DNA from: Kitasatospora sp. DSM 101779
GTDB taxonomy: Bacteria; Actinomycetota; Actinomycetes; Streptomycetales; Streptomycetaceae
Direction: 5' to 3'
Assembly: GCF_025655475.1 (NCBI RefSeq)
Contig: NZ_JAHTIK010000001.1
Coordinates: forward strand, 124,001-188,000
Length of the DNA: 64,000 nt
Part shown: positions 12,055 through 20,200 of the stretch, piece after piece
Position numbering within the stretch: position 1 is the stretch's first letter
Layout of the letters: each line of letters starts with the position of its first letter
The notes under the pieces: generated by a model
What the model saw: the letters and a program-made list of their open reading frames with translations, nothing else
The model's database searches: none
Told to the model about the DNA's origin: nothing
Position numbers and translations under genes: made by a program

Positions 12055-13386
12055 ATGAGCCTGCTGTACGAGAGCGTCCGTCCGGACGGAGTCGCTGAAC
12101 TGTCACGCTTCCGAGGTGAGTTCTACGCCTGTTTGACGCGGCGCGGGGATGCGGTGTTCGAGCCGGCCGACGCGGTGCTGTGCGCCGACGGGCCCGTCAG
12201 GTCGCTGGTGGAGCTCTCGCCGGTCGGCGAACACCGCCGCGGCCACGGAGGTCTCTACGACGCCATGGCCCGCGGTCGCCTCGATGCCGACCGGCTTCGG
12301 CAGACGCTCGCGGCGGTGCCGCTGCCCCGGGCCGCCGACGGCCGGCTGGTCCTGGCGGTGGACATCACGTGCTGGCTGCGGCCGGACGCCCACACCTCAC
12401 CGCAGCGGATCCTCTGCCACACCTGCGGCCGCGGGAAAGACCAGCACATCCCCGTCCCAGGCTGGCCCTACTCGGTCATCACCGCCCTCGAGCCCGGCCG
12501 CAGCTCGTGGACCGCACCGCTGGACCCGCTGAGACTGGCGCCGGGTGATGACGCCGCCACCGCACAGCAACTGCGCGAGCTCGTCCACCGCCTGATCACC
12601 GCCGGCCAGCGGCAGCCGGGCGACCCGGAGGTACTCATCGTCGCGGACGCCGGGTACGACGCCCCGCACCTGGCCTTCCTGCTGAAGGACCTGCCCGTGC
12701 AGGTGCCGGCGAGGGTGCGCTCGGACCGTGTCCTACGCAGGACGTGTCCGCCCCGGCTACCCGGCACCAGGGGTCGTCCGCCCCGCCACGGCGGCGAGTT
12801 CGTTTTCGGCGACCCGGCCACCTGGGGAGCCCCGAAAGCCGAGACCGTCACCGCCACCCGGCTCTATGGCACCGCGAGAGCACGGTCCTGGGACCGGTTG
12901 CACCCGAGGCTGACCCACCGGTCCTCCTGGGCCACGCAGGACGGCACTTTGCCGGTGATCGAAGGCACGGTGATCCGTCTGGACGTCGGTCACCTGCCCA
13001 GCAGTGCCACCCCCACGCCGGTCTGGCTGTGGCGGTCCGGCACTGACGCCGCCCCCGCCGACACCGACCGCCTCTGGCGGGCATTCCTCCGCCGCTTCGA
13101 CATCGAGCACACCTTCCGGCTCTTCAAACAGACCCTGGGCTGGACCTGCCCGAAGATCCGAACCCTGACCCCGGCCCGCGTCCGGCGAGGATTCCGAAAC
13201 CTCCACCCGAAGGCCGCCTGCCCGGCCGGCGCACCGAAACCCAGCCGCCCCGGCCCCGGACGGCCTCCCGGCCGCAAGAACACCCACCCGACTCCACGCC
13301 ACGACGTCCACGTCCGCAAGACAGACCCGACGAAACCGCCGAAGCCGAAGAAGTCCAGCACTCCTCGCCCCCGCCGCACAGGTTAA
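12055..13386 (+). CDS. DDE transposase with apparent internal deletion
   Basis: A 443-aa transposase of a streptomycete DDE family (I recall it as NF041680-type; IS701/IS4-like fold). The ATG at 12055 is preferred over the GTG at 12049 because GAAGG lies eight bases before it. Catalytic residues are probably Asp in LAVDITCW, Asp in IVADAGYD and Glu in FDIEHTFR. After LGWTCPKIRT the sequence jumps straight to LTPARVRRGFRN; relatives as I remember them have about 40 residues here (an alpha-helical segment with RWTWL and AHTQLRLAR). The frame is kept, so this looks like an in-frame deletion of about 120 bp. The stop codon lies within the right inverted repeat. Confidence 0.88.
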   Translation: MSLLYESVRPDGVAELSRFRGEFYACLTRRGDAVFEPADAVLCADGPVRSLVELSPVGEHRRGHGGLYDAMARGRLDADRLRQTLAAVPLPRAADGRLVLAVDITCWLRPDAHTSPQRILCHTCGRGKDQHIPVPGWPYSVITALEPGRSSWTAPLDPLRLAPGDDAATAQQLRELVHRLITAGQRQPGDPEVLIVADAGYDAPHLAFLLKDLPVQVPARVRSDRVLRRTCPPRLPGTRGRPPRHGGEFVFGDPATWGAPKAETVTATRLYGTARARSWDRLHPRLTHRSSWATQDGTLPVIEGTVIRLDVGHLPSSATPTPVWLWRSGTDAAPADTDRLWRAFLRRFDIEHTFRLFKQTLGWTCPKIRTLTPARVRRGFRNLHPKAACPAGAPKPSRPGPGRPPGRKNTHPTPRHDVHVRKTDPTKPPKPKKSSTPRPRRTG

Positions 13387-13401
13387 AGATCAAGCTAGGG
13401 C
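13383..13401 (-). repeat. Right terminal inverted repeat of the IS
   Basis: Reads GCCCTAGCTTGATCTTTAA on the minus strand, matching the left repeat at 18 of 19 bases. It contains the transposase stop on the plus strand and supplies a TAG stop to the truncated gene on the minus strand. Confidence 0.85.
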
Positions 13402-13604
13402 ATGAACGCGCTCGTGAACTTCGCGACTTCGGGTACCTCGTCCCCCAGCTTCCGCAGTGCTTCGGTGGCGAGCTCCCGTGGATCGAGGCGCCGTCCAGCG
13501 AAGTACGTCGCAAGAGCGAGGGCCCATCGCCCCTTCTTTAGTCGTCCAAGGACATATCCGACGACGACCGCGATCCCTAGAGCGATCTTGGTGGTGATCT
13601 TCAT
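13395..13604 (-). pseudogene. Small membrane protein cut off by the IS
   Basis: A 69-codon ORF with a strong ribosome site (GGAGGGAGC, five bases before ATG). The N-terminus has one hydrophobic segment (residues 4-20, IALGIAVVVGYVLGRLKK) followed by AGRRLDPRELATEALRKLG. This pattern matches a small streptomycete protein of unknown function often seen near SRPBCC or gas-vesicle genes (recall). The frame runs directly into the IS inverted repeat, which supplies the TAG stop, so the original C-terminus is lost. It is transcribed away from the window's tap-tpg operon side and may no longer be functional. Confidence 0.65.
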
Positions 13605-14147
13605 CAGGTGCTCCCTCCACCCGTGCCCCTTTTCGATGGACGTTGTTGCGCCGCGATGTGAGAGACCCTGCCGGACCCGGTGGGGGGGCGACTCGGTCAG
13701 CAATGCAGGTGCGGCACGGTGCCCGGCGAGGGTCGAACCCGACCCGACCGGTACATGTGCTTCTGGCCGGGGCCGCCCGATAAGTAACCACGATCGGTTC
13801 GCCAGCGCGGAGCTTCGCTGTCCGGCCCGCCGGCCGCCGTCCGATCCGGCCGGCCGCCGCGCCATCATGTCGGTGGTCGTTCCCCATTGCCACAAGTTCG
13901 GAGCCGGTTGAGCGGCCCGATTCACCGGTCGGCCCTGGAGGCCGCTCGGCCCGCGGGCCGGGAGGCCTGGACGGCCCCTGCTGAGTCCCGAACCGCAACG
14001 GCCTTCGTCCGGCCGGTTCGCAGCCGCATCTCTGCTCCAGGCCGGCCACGTTGTACTCGCCCAGCCGCCCTGAGCATCGAATGAGCTGCTCAGGCGCCGC
14101 GTCAGGCACCTGTCCCGTCGGATCCGCGGTGGGCTACGGCGTGATCG
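13605..14147. other. Gap without a convincing gene
   Basis: Roughly 540 bp between the truncated membrane-protein gene and the end of tpg. Open frames on both strands are Arg/Pro/Ser-rich and lack ribosome sites. I see no RNA gene. It probably holds the promoter of the truncated gene and the terminator region of tpg. Confidence 0.5.
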
Positions 14148-14684
14148 TCAGACGGAGAAGTCGGCCCAGTCGAGGCCGGTGAGGGTGACCTGGAGGCCGC
14201 GGGCGCGGCGGCCGCCGTCCTGGAAGTAGGCCTGTCCGAGGCCGTTGGCGATGATCTGCTGCTGTTCCTGTGGGGTGGCGCCGCGGTCGCGGGCGGCGAA
14301 GAGGTCGCGGGCGACGCTGCCGGGCAGGCGCTGGGTGACGATGCGTTCGCGGGGGTCGTCGGTGCTCTGGCCGGCCGAGGTGTAGCCGAAGCTGGCCATC
14401 ACCTCGACGGTGAAGCCGCGGGCCTCGGCGGCCTCCCGGACGCGCTGCCGCACGCGGGGCTGCCAGCGCTCACGCACCGCGTCCTCCACCTTGCGGGCGT
14501 TGTCGGGACCGATGCCGGCGCCCTTGCGCCACCGCTCCACGGAACGCATGGAGACGCCGAGCGCGGCGGCGACGTTGCGCGTGCCCTTCAGCTGCCGGAT
14601 GAGGAAGTTGACCCGGCCGGGGAGGGTCTTGGGGATGGGCTGGGTCTGCATGGCACGTTCCAGCCCGCGGTCGATGGCGTCCAT
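14148..14684 (-). CDS. tpg: Telomere terminal protein Tpg
   Basis: Terminal protein of linear streptomycete replicons, 178 aa (family norm about 184). In this family Tpg is covalently attached to the 5' DNA ends and primes end-patching. Recognisable features are the N-terminus with LERAMQTQPIPKTLPGRVNFL, a helix-turn-helix at about 37-53 (NVAAALGVSMRSVERWRKG), the WQPRVR segment, and the C-terminal YFQDGGRRARGLQVTLTGLD motif. It starts six bases after the tap stop, in the usual tap-tpg order. Its presence argues for a linear replicon. Confidence 0.93.
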   Translation of the reverse strand: MDAIDRGLERAMQTQPIPKTLPGRVNFLIRQLKGTRNVAAALGVSMRSVERWRKGAGIGPDNARKVEDAVRERWQPRVRQRVREAAEARGFTVEVMASFGYTSAGQSTDDPRERIVTQRLPGSVARDLFAARDRGATPQEQQQIIANGLGQAYFQDGGRRARGLQVTLTGLDWADFSV

Positions 14685-14690
14685 GCTGGA

Positions 14691-17078
14691 CTACTCCCCC
14701 TCGGCGACCGCGTCGCCGCCCTTGATGTGCCGGCCCGGGTTGGTGTCGTCCGCGATCAACTCCAGCGCCCAGTCCATGGTCTGGGTGCCCTCGTGCTTGC
14801 ACATGCCCGGCGAGGTCCCGAGCCGCCACACGCTCGTCAGTGTCCCGTCCGGGCCGCGGAGCAGATCGAGGGCGGAGGGGCCCGGGGACGGGTAGACGGT
14901 GCAGTCGGAGAGGATCGCGATCGGGAGCTGCCCGGTGGTGGCGGCGTGGCGGCGGATCTTGCGGTGCTGGTTGACGGTGGCGGTGTCGATGATCAGCGCC
15001 CGGTTCAGCGGGTCCCAGGTCGGGCGCTCGAGTGCGGGCCAGCGCTGGCCGGGCCGGTAGGAGGCGCCGCGGGGGCGTTCGCGGAGCTTGCCGACACCGC
15101 CCTTCGCGGTCGCCTTGACCGCGGCGAGGATGGCGAGCTCGATGGGGTCGCCGTGCTCCTTCAGGCCGGCCATGGCGTCCAGGAACGCCTCCGGGTCCTG
15201 CTCGCCGAGGTTCAGCGGGACGCCGAGCCTGTCCATGGTGGTGAGGTAGGCGGCGCGCAGGTGCTTGTGCCAGGGGTCGAGCCACGGCCCGGACTCGTGC
15301 CGCAGCCACCCCTCGGTCGGTGCCACGTCGAGGCCGAGTTCGCGGGCGTAGGCGACCTTCGCGGTGGTGTACCAGGCCGGGCCGGTCGGCGGCAGGCCGT
15401 CCGGGGTGAACGGGTTCGGCAGCCGCGGATCCAACTGGGCGGTGGAGAAGTCGCACTTCCAGCTGCCGGGGATCTTCGGATCGAAGACCGGGTTGAGCTC
15501 GTGCACCGGCTCCGAGAGCGCCATCGTCAGGCGTCCGGCCGCGGCGAGGAACGCGGTGTTGATGTCCAGGCCGACCACGTGCGGCAGGGCTCGCTCCGCC
15601 TCGCCGATCGCCTCGACGGGGCGGATCCAGTCCCACGCCTCGGTGACCAGAACATCGGCGGGGTCGCGGTCCTGCGCGACCGGGTGCTCGGAGGGGGCCT
15701 CCGGCGGCGCCGGATCGAACGCCCGCGTCCGCGAGCCCTCCACCGGACCGGACGTCCAGCCGGACTCGGTGCGCACCGCGCGGGTCGGCGGGCGCAGCGC
15801 CTCCATGAGGGAGAGGCCGGTGACGGCGGTGGAGCCGCGGGGGGTCATGACGCGCTCGGCGTAGCCGCCGAGGAGGGCGGCGAGCTGGGCGGGGTCGAGG
15901 CCGTCGGGGATGGTCCAGCCGGCGGAGGTGAGGGCGGCCCAGGCGGGGATGCAGTACTGGACGCAACTCCGCTTGGCGCCGTCGGGGGTGCGGTAGACGC
16001 GGGCCCAGGGGCCGAAGCCGCGCTGGGTGAGCTGCCACCCGGCCTTGGTCAGGGCCTTGACGGTCTTGTGGCTCTCGGGGAGGCGGCCGAGTCGGCGCTC
16101 GAAGTGCCCGTCGGCGTCGCTGCCCATCGGGGGCAGGCCGAGGAGGGTGGCGGCGGCGTCGGTGAGGACGATCAGCGGGTCGCCGTCCTTGCCGTGCTTG
16201 TGCAGCCGGGGCTCGCCCAGGCCCGCGGTCAGCGTCCACTCGGTGAGTTCCGGCAGCGTCAGGGCCGGCACGTCCAGGGCGCGGCCCTCGACCAGGTGCG
16301 CGACCAAGTGACGGTCGAACGGGGCCGGGGCGACGACGGCGAGCGGCCCGTTCGGGAACTTCTCCGCCGCCGCGGCACGGGCGTCGTAAGCCGGGGCGGC
16401 AGCCCTGGACGCAGCCTTCCGCGCTGGACGAGCACTCGAACGCGAAGCGGGCGCCGACCGGGCCGACCGGACCGGAGCAGCAGTGGGCGCCGGCCGGCGG
16501 GCGGGTGCGGGTGCGGGTGCGGGCGCGGGCGCAGCGGCTGGGACCGCGGGGACAGCTGCCGGTTCGGTGGCGGCGGCGGCAGCAGTGGGGACAGGGGCGG
16601 GGGCGCAGAAGCCGCCCACGTGCATCGGCTGGCCGGCCGCGCGGTACGGGGTGGGGCGGCCGCAGCGGACGCAGGGCTGTGGGGTGTCAGTGACGAGCTC
16701 GCCCGACGGCGTCCGGTCCAGCTCGGCCGGGCCACCGAAAGCTGCCGGTGCGACGGGCTGGGTGTGCGCGGGCGCCGGGGCCGGAGCGGGGGTGGGCTGT
16801 GCGGGGGTGGGCTGTGCGGGGGCTGCTGGGATGAGGCGGGCGGCCATGCCGTCCAGGAGCTTGGCGTAGGCGGCGCGGCCCTCGCCCTGCGGGTCGCGCT
16901 GGCCGGACTCCCAGGCGGTGAACGTGCTGGTGCTGATGCCGAGGGCCTTTGCGGTCTCGGACTTGGTCAGTCCGTACTCGGTGCGCAGCCATTCGCGTTC
17001 GGCGGGCTCGGGCAGGGCGACGGCACGGCGCGGACCGGCGCCGAGGAGCGCGTCGATGGCGTCGGGAGTGTCGGTCAT
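14691..17078 (-). CDS. tap: Telomere-associated protein Tap
   Basis: Tap binds terminal 3' overhangs and recruits Tpg. The 795-aa protein starts at ATG 17078 after GGAGAG. Residues 28-63 form an XRE-like helix-turn-helix (YGLTKSETAKALGISTSTF). A Pro/Ala-rich linker precedes a zinc-ribbon-like CxxC...HxxxxC cluster (Cys136, Cys139, His153, Cys158), then a second Ala/Pro-rich linker up to about 250, then the large conserved domain (WTLTAGLGEPRLHKHGKDGDP, GWQLTQRGFGPWARVYR, CVQYCIPAWAALTSAGW). It overlaps the upstream small gene by four bases and lies six bases before tpg. A damaged copy of its zinc-ribbon stretch is found at 45.9-46.1 kb. Confidence 0.93.
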   Translation of the reverse strand: MTDTPDAIDALLGAGPRRAVALPEPAEREWLRTEYGLTKSETAKALGISTSTFTAWESGQRDPQGEGRAAYAKLLDGMAARLIPAAPAQPTPAQPTPAPAPAPAHTQPVAPAAFGGPAELDRTPSGELVTDTPQPCVRCGRPTPYRAAGQPMHVGGFCAPAPVPTAAAAATEPAAVPAVPAAAPAPAPAPAPARRPAPTAAPVRSARSAPASRSSARPARKAASRAAAPAYDARAAAAEKFPNGPLAVVAPAPFDRHLVAHLVEGRALDVPALTLPELTEWTLTAGLGEPRLHKHGKDGDPLIVLTDAAATLLGLPPMGSDADGHFERRLGRLPESHKTVKALTKAGWQLTQRGFGPWARVYRTPDGAKRSCVQYCIPAWAALTSAGWTIPDGLDPAQLAALLGGYAERVMTPRGSTAVTGLSLMEALRPPTRAVRTESGWTSGPVEGSRTRAFDPAPPEAPSEHPVAQDRDPADVLVTEAWDWIRPVEAIGEAERALPHVVGLDINTAFLAAAGRLTMALSEPVHELNPVFDPKIPGSWKCDFSTAQLDPRLPNPFTPDGLPPTGPAWYTTAKVAYARELGLDVAPTEGWLRHESGPWLDPWHKHLRAAYLTTMDRLGVPLNLGEQDPEAFLDAMAGLKEHGDPIELAILAAVKATAKGGVGKLRERPRGASYRPGQRWPALERPTWDPLNRALIIDTATVNQHRKIRRHAATTGQLPIAILSDCTVYPSPGPSALDLLRGPDGTLTSVWRLGTSPGMCKHEGTQTMDWALELIADDTNPGRHIKGGDAVAEGE

Positions 17079-17446
17079 CGCCCGCTCTCCGTGGTCTGGG
17101 CCGGCAGCGGTGCCCGGCCGGGGTCGGCGTCGAGGAAGGTGCGCAGGGCGGCGCCGGTCATGATCCGGGCGGGGTTGCGGCCGGGCGGCAGCGGGAGGCG
17201 CTCGCCGAGTGCCCAGCGGAACCGCTCGGCGGGCGCGAGGTCGAAGGCGTACTTGCCGCCGGCCTGCGGGTCCTGTTCGGCGGCGCGGATCTCGAACGCG
17301 CCGACGCAGACGCCGCCGTCGACGAACGCGAGCAGGAAGTCGCCGTGGTCGGCGACGGTCTGCTCGCCGAACCGCCACCAGCGGGACGCGGCCTCCAGGA
17401 CCGTCTCACCGCCTCTGAGCGCCTGCCGGACGTCCACTGCGAGCAC
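17075..17446 (-). CDS. Hypothetical protein coupled to tap
   Basis: A 123-aa protein that I do not recognise. The start is a GTG at 17446 preceded by GGGGGAGG, a strong ribosome site; the frame is open further to a TTG at 17476 but without one. It is globular in composition (SRWWRFGEQTVADHGDFLLAFVDGGVCVGAFEI), with no signal peptide or membrane segment. Its stop overlaps the tap start (ATGA), so it is the first gene of a tap-tpg operon and translationally coupled. A role in telomere maintenance or regulation is inferred from position only. Confidence 0.75.
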   Translation of the reverse strand: MLAVDVRQALRGGETVLEAASRWWRFGEQTVADHGDFLLAFVDGGVCVGAFEIRAAEQDPQAGGKYAFDLAPAERFRWALGERLPLPPGRNPARIMTGAALRTFLDADPGRAPLPAQTTESGR

Positions 17447-17478
17447 GAGACCCTCCCCCGAACCGAGACATGGCAAGC

Positions 17479-17519
17479 CCTACGATGCAATCGTAGGTCA
17501 CATCAATGCTGTTTATCAA
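17479..17519 (-). promoter_or_regulatory. Promoter of the tap-tpg operon with overlapping dyad
   Basis: In an AT-rich pocket, the minus strand reads TTGATA (17519-17514), 18 nt, then TACGAT (17495-17490). The -10 lies inside a perfect 8-bp inverted repeat with a 3-nt spacer, CCTACGAT-GCA-ATCGTAGG (17479-17497). A protein bound there would block RNA polymerase; Tap or another helix-turn-helix protein is a plausible binder. The leader to the GTG at 17446 would be about 37 nt. Confidence 0.6.
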
Positions 17520-17615
17520 CTTATAAAATCCAACGAAGGTGCGAACGCGCATGGCTGACGATCAGTCATGGAGAGGACGGCTCGGGGCGCAGGCGAAAGC
17601 AGTGCCCCGGAAACA

Positions 17616-17650
17616 CGGCAGGCCCGGCACCTGGGGTGCCGGGCCTGCCG
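17616..17650 (-). terminator. Terminator after tRNA-fMet
   Basis: A perfect 16-bp stem (CGGCAGGCCCGGCACC with its complement) and 3-nt loop, directly downstream of the tRNA on the minus strand and followed there by TGTTTCC. A classic strong intrinsic terminator. Confidence 0.9.
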
Positions 17651-17657
17651 GGGTTGG

Positions 17658-17731
17658 TAGCGGGGACAGGATTTGAACCTGCGACCTCTGGGTTATGAGC
17701 CCAGCGAGCTACCGAGCTGCTCCACCCCGCG
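17658..17731 (-). tRNA. Initiator tRNA-Met (CAT anticodon)
   Basis: A 74-nt cloverleaf with encoded CCA just beyond (17655-17657). The anticodon loop is CTCATAA, flanked by three G-C pairs (GGG/CCC), an initiator hallmark. Position 1 is C and faces U at 72, a mismatch that marks initiator tRNAs against elongation. The T-loop GGTTCAAATCC is canonical. A strong terminator follows. Confidence 0.96.
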
Positions 17732-17852
17732 TCGGTAGGCACGACTGTACGGCACCGCGCCTGAACATGGGAAATGCATTGCGGCTCGGTGCCGCACCTC
17801 GACGTAGGTGGGGTCTCTCTCGTGGGCGGGAACAGGTGGTATGGGAGCGGGT

Positions 17853-18212
17853 TCAGGGTTCGATGACGAGGTGTTCGATGAGGTCGTCGCGCAGCGTGAA
17901 CCGATAGCGGAGATCGATGGTGCCGCCGGGGAAGTTGCCTTCGAGGTGGTGTGTGGCGATGTAGTGGGCCGAGTCGGTCTGCTGGACGTTCGCGAGGTGG
18001 ATGGTGTAGGTGAATTCGGTGGCGGATCGGTCCAGCCACCGCTCGATCGCGGCGCTGCCCTGGTAGGTGTTGCCGTCGTCGATCACTGTGGCATCGTCGG
18101 TGAACGTCGAGACCGCGGTGGCGGTGTCGTGGACGCGGTGCGCTGCGAGGTAGCGGGTGATCACCTCGGGCAGGTCGTCCGGGGTGATGGTCCGGGGCTG
18201 GTTGTCGCGCAT
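17853..18212 (-). CDS. SnoaL-like / NTF2-fold protein
   Basis: A 119-aa cone-shaped NTF2-fold protein (RYLAAHRVHDTATAVSTFTDDATVIDDGNTYQGSAAIERWL). The family includes polyketide cyclases and small isomerases, but many members have no known role. The start is the ATG at 18212 after AGGAG, rather than the one 12 bases earlier. It follows the SDR gene on the same strand by 25 bp and is probably in one operon under the divergent HxlR regulator. Confidence 0.85.
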   Translation of the reverse strand: MRDNQPRTITPDDLPEVITRYLAAHRVHDTATAVSTFTDDATVIDDGNTYQGSAAIERWLDRSATEFTYTIHLANVQQTDSAHYIATHHLEGNFPGGTIDLRYRFTLRDDLIEHLVIEP

Positions 18213-18237
18213 GACGCTCCTCATGGTGGTGGCGGGT

Positions 18238-19023
18238 TCAGACGGTGGGGGTGGTTCCGCCGTCGATGACGTGTTCGGCGCCGACGATGGCCGAGGCGCG
18301 GTCGGAGACGAGGAAGGCTACGAGTTCGGCGACCTCCTCGGGCCGGTTGGGACGGCCGAGGGGGATGCCGCCCAGGGAGTCCATGAGCCGGCCCAGCGCC
18401 GCTTCCTGGCTGATGCCGGCCTCGTGGGCGATCCGGGCGACGAGGTTGTCGGCGGCCGAGGTCTGGACGAAGCCTGGCGAGACGGTGTTGACGCGGACGC
18501 CGTGCGGGGCGACCTGGTTGGCCAGGCCCTTGCTGTAGGTGGTCAGGGCGGCCTTGGCGGCGGCGTAGGCCAGGGTGCCGTTCCACAGCGGCATGCGGCG
18601 CTGGATCGAGGTGACGTGCACAACCGCGCCCTTGCCCGTGGCGATCACGTGTGGGAGGAGCGCGCGGTCCAGGCGGACGGCGGCCAGCAGGTTCGTGTTC
18701 AGCTCCCTTGCCCAGTCGTCCTCGCCGAGCGCGGCGAATCCTCCTGCTGGCGCCTCGGAGCCGCCGAGGGTGTGGACCAAGATGTCGACGCCTCCCACGC
18801 GGGCGTCCACCTCGGAGGCGACGTGAGCGGCGCCCTGAGCGGTGGACAGGTCGGCGCCGATGAACGTCTTCTCCTCGACGTCGTCGGGGCGGCTGCGGGC
18901 GGCGACCAGCACGGTCGCGCCGGCCTCGGCGAGCCGCCGGGCGATCGCGGCTCCGGTGCCCTTGGTGCCGCCGGTGACCAGAGCGCGTCGGCCTTCAAGG
19001 GGTTCACTGATGGATGTGGTCAC
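18238..19023 (-). CDS. Short-chain dehydrogenase/reductase
   Basis: A classical SDR, 261 aa. The cofactor motif TGGTKGTG is at 17-24; the catalytic Ser is about 139, Tyr153 and Lys157 (YAAAK). Arg in the second strand region (ARSRPDD) suggests possible NADPH use. The substrate is not evident. It is divergent from an HxlR regulator, with a 39-bp palindrome between them, a common arrangement for redox- or quinone-responsive SDR genes. Confidence 0.93.
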   Translation of the reverse strand: MTTSISEPLEGRRALVTGGTKGTGAAIARRLAEAGATVLVAARSRPDDVEEKTFIGADLSTAQGAAHVASEVDARVGGVDILVHTLGGSEAPAGGFAALGEDDWARELNTNLLAAVRLDRALLPHVIATGKGAVVHVTSIQRRMPLWNGTLAYAAAKAALTTYSKGLANQVAPHGVRVNTVSPGFVQTSAADNLVARIAHEAGISQEAALGRLMDSLGGIPLGRPNRPEEVAELVAFLVSDRASAIVGAEHVIDGGTTPTV

Positions 19024-19073
19024 GTTGTGCTCCGTTCCCGGGCGCGGGTATGCGAGGCGCCGCCCCCACCTCG

Positions 19074-19112
19074 ACTGCTAAAATAGAAGCTACTAACTTC
19101 GACATTAGCAGT
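19074..19112. promoter_or_regulatory. 39-bp composite operator between SDR and hxlR
   Basis: Two nested inverted repeats share one centre at 19093: outer arms ACTGCTAA/TTAGCAGT (19074-19081, 19105-19112) and inner arms GAAG/CTTC (19086-19089, 19097-19100). It lies in the AT-rich divergent promoter region and is a good candidate for binding by the HxlR-type protein encoded next to it. Confidence 0.7.
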
Positions 19113-19131
19113 AACCGAGGGGATGGTCGCC

Positions 19132-19641
19132 GTGGCGAGCCGCATCAGGCTGGAGGACCGGGAGTGCCCGCTGTCCACGACGGTGGAACACGTCGGCGAG
19201 TGGTGGACACTGCTGATCCTCCACGACGCCTTCGACGGCTACACCCGCTTCGACCAGTTCCAGGAGAGCCTGGGCATCTCCTCCAGCATGCTCACCACCC
19301 GGCTGAAGACCCTGGTCGCGGACGGTCTGCTGGAGCGCCGGCCCTACCAGACCAGCCCCGTCCGGCACGAGTACGTCCTGACCGAACTCGGGCGCTCCCT
19401 GCGCCCGGTGATCGTCGCCCTGGCCGCGTGGGGCAACTCCCGACTCGCGCCGACGGAGCGCAGCATGATCCTTGTCGACGCGCACACCGGCGAGGAAGTC
19501 GAGCCCGTCGTCGTCGACGCCAGAACCGGCCGCCGACTCGACAACAGCGCCGCCTACGTCTTCACCGCGGGCCCCGCAGCCAGCGACGCGATGCGCAGCC
19601 GCTACGCGGCACGGCCGGCCATTCCCGCGGAAGAGGCGTAA
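19132..19641 (+). CDS. HxlR-family transcriptional regulator
   Basis: A winged-helix HxlR regulator (DRECPLSTTVEHVGEWWTLLILHDAFDG, then FQESLGISSSMLTTRLKTLVADGLLERRPY). An N-terminal Cys lies in the usual place for redox-sensing members. The C-terminal 50 residues are longer than in short HxlR proteins. GTG 19132 is chosen because GAGGGG (19117-19122) sits nine bases before it; an ATG at 19123 abuts the same site. It is divergent from the SDR/SnoaL pair, which it probably controls through the 39-bp palindrome. Confidence 0.9.
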   Translation: MASRIRLEDRECPLSTTVEHVGEWWTLLILHDAFDGYTRFDQFQESLGISSSMLTTRLKTLVADGLLERRPYQTSPVRHEYVLTELGRSLRPVIVALAAWGNSRLAPTERSMILVDAHTGEEVEPVVVDARTGRRLDNSAAYVFTAGPAASDAMRSRYAARPAIPAEEA

Positions 19642-19782
19642 GCAGGCGCGGAAGAGCCTCAGACAGCCTGAGCAGGGCCGCGAGCACGGGCTGCACCCGA
19701 CCAGCCTCCCCGCACCTGGCGGTCACGTCGCTGCGGATCCCCGCATCGCCGACGGTTCGGACAATCGAGAGTCGGCATCGCC

Positions 19783-19989
19783 GTGAACTCGGACAAGGAC
19801 CCGGACGACCCCACCAGATCAGTGGAACCTTGGGGCGTCGGCTGCTACATCCCGAGCGATCACAACTTCCAGGGAGCCCTCTCGACCGATCCCGGGTTCG
19901 CGTCCGGGACGGTGGACGTCTGGTTGACTCCCAACGTGATGCCTCGCAGCGGGTCTCACATCACCGGGCGCTGGTCCTGCACCGACTGA
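19783..19989 (+). CDS. Small hypothetical protein
   Basis: A 68-aa GTG-started ORF with ordinary residue composition (EPWGVGCYIPSDHNFQGAL) and mostly G/C third positions. There is no clear ribosome site and I do not recognise it. It may be a real short gene or the tail of a lost one. Confidence 0.35.
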   Translation: MNSDKDPDDPTRSVEPWGVGCYIPSDHNFQGALSTDPGFASGTVDVWLTPNVMPRSGSHITGRWSCTD

Positions 19990-20009
19990 CCCGCTGTCAC
20001 TCGTCCCGA

Positions 20010-20200
20010 TCACGCCGGTTCGGGGACGGGTTCCAGGAGCTGGGGGCCGTTGTTGCGGACGTTGTCGACCACGGTGGAGACGGGGGTGGCGGTGAGCAGG
20101 CCGTCGGCGGGGGTGCGGCGCAGGGCGCGGAGTTCGTCGGGGTCGGTGTGGGCGGGGTCAAGCCAGGCATCGGCGTGCCGCACAGCTTCCCACTGCGCCA
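20010..20200 (-). pseudogene. SRAP (YedK-like) C-terminal remnant
   Basis: About 55 codons read like the C-terminus of SRAP-domain proteins, which cross-link abasic sites: ADAWLDPAHTDPDELRAL and ATPVSTVVDNVRNNGPQLLEP. The N-terminal catalytic Cys2 and the rest of the domain are missing upstream, where the frame turns low-complexity. It is a deletion remnant. Confidence 0.65.

Larger units (their letters stand above)
11909..13401 (+). mobile_element. Insertion sequence with terminal inverted repeats
   Basis: A 1,493-bp element bounded by 19-bp inverted repeats (11909-11927 and 13383-13401) that match at 18 of 19 positions. It contains one transposase gene filling almost the whole length. No target-site duplication is obvious in the flanking bases. 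Its right end interrupts a small minus-strand gene. Because the transposase lacks an internal segment, this copy is probably immobile unless helped in trans. Confidence 0.85.

Noticed and set aside
14727..17558. A 943-codon plus-strand frame opposite tap
   Set aside because: Antisense shadow; Tap motifs on the minus strand are unambiguous.
17655..17731. tRNA-fMet as attachment site of an integrated element including tap-tpg
   Set aside because: No integrase gene and no repeated tRNA 3' end were seen within the window.
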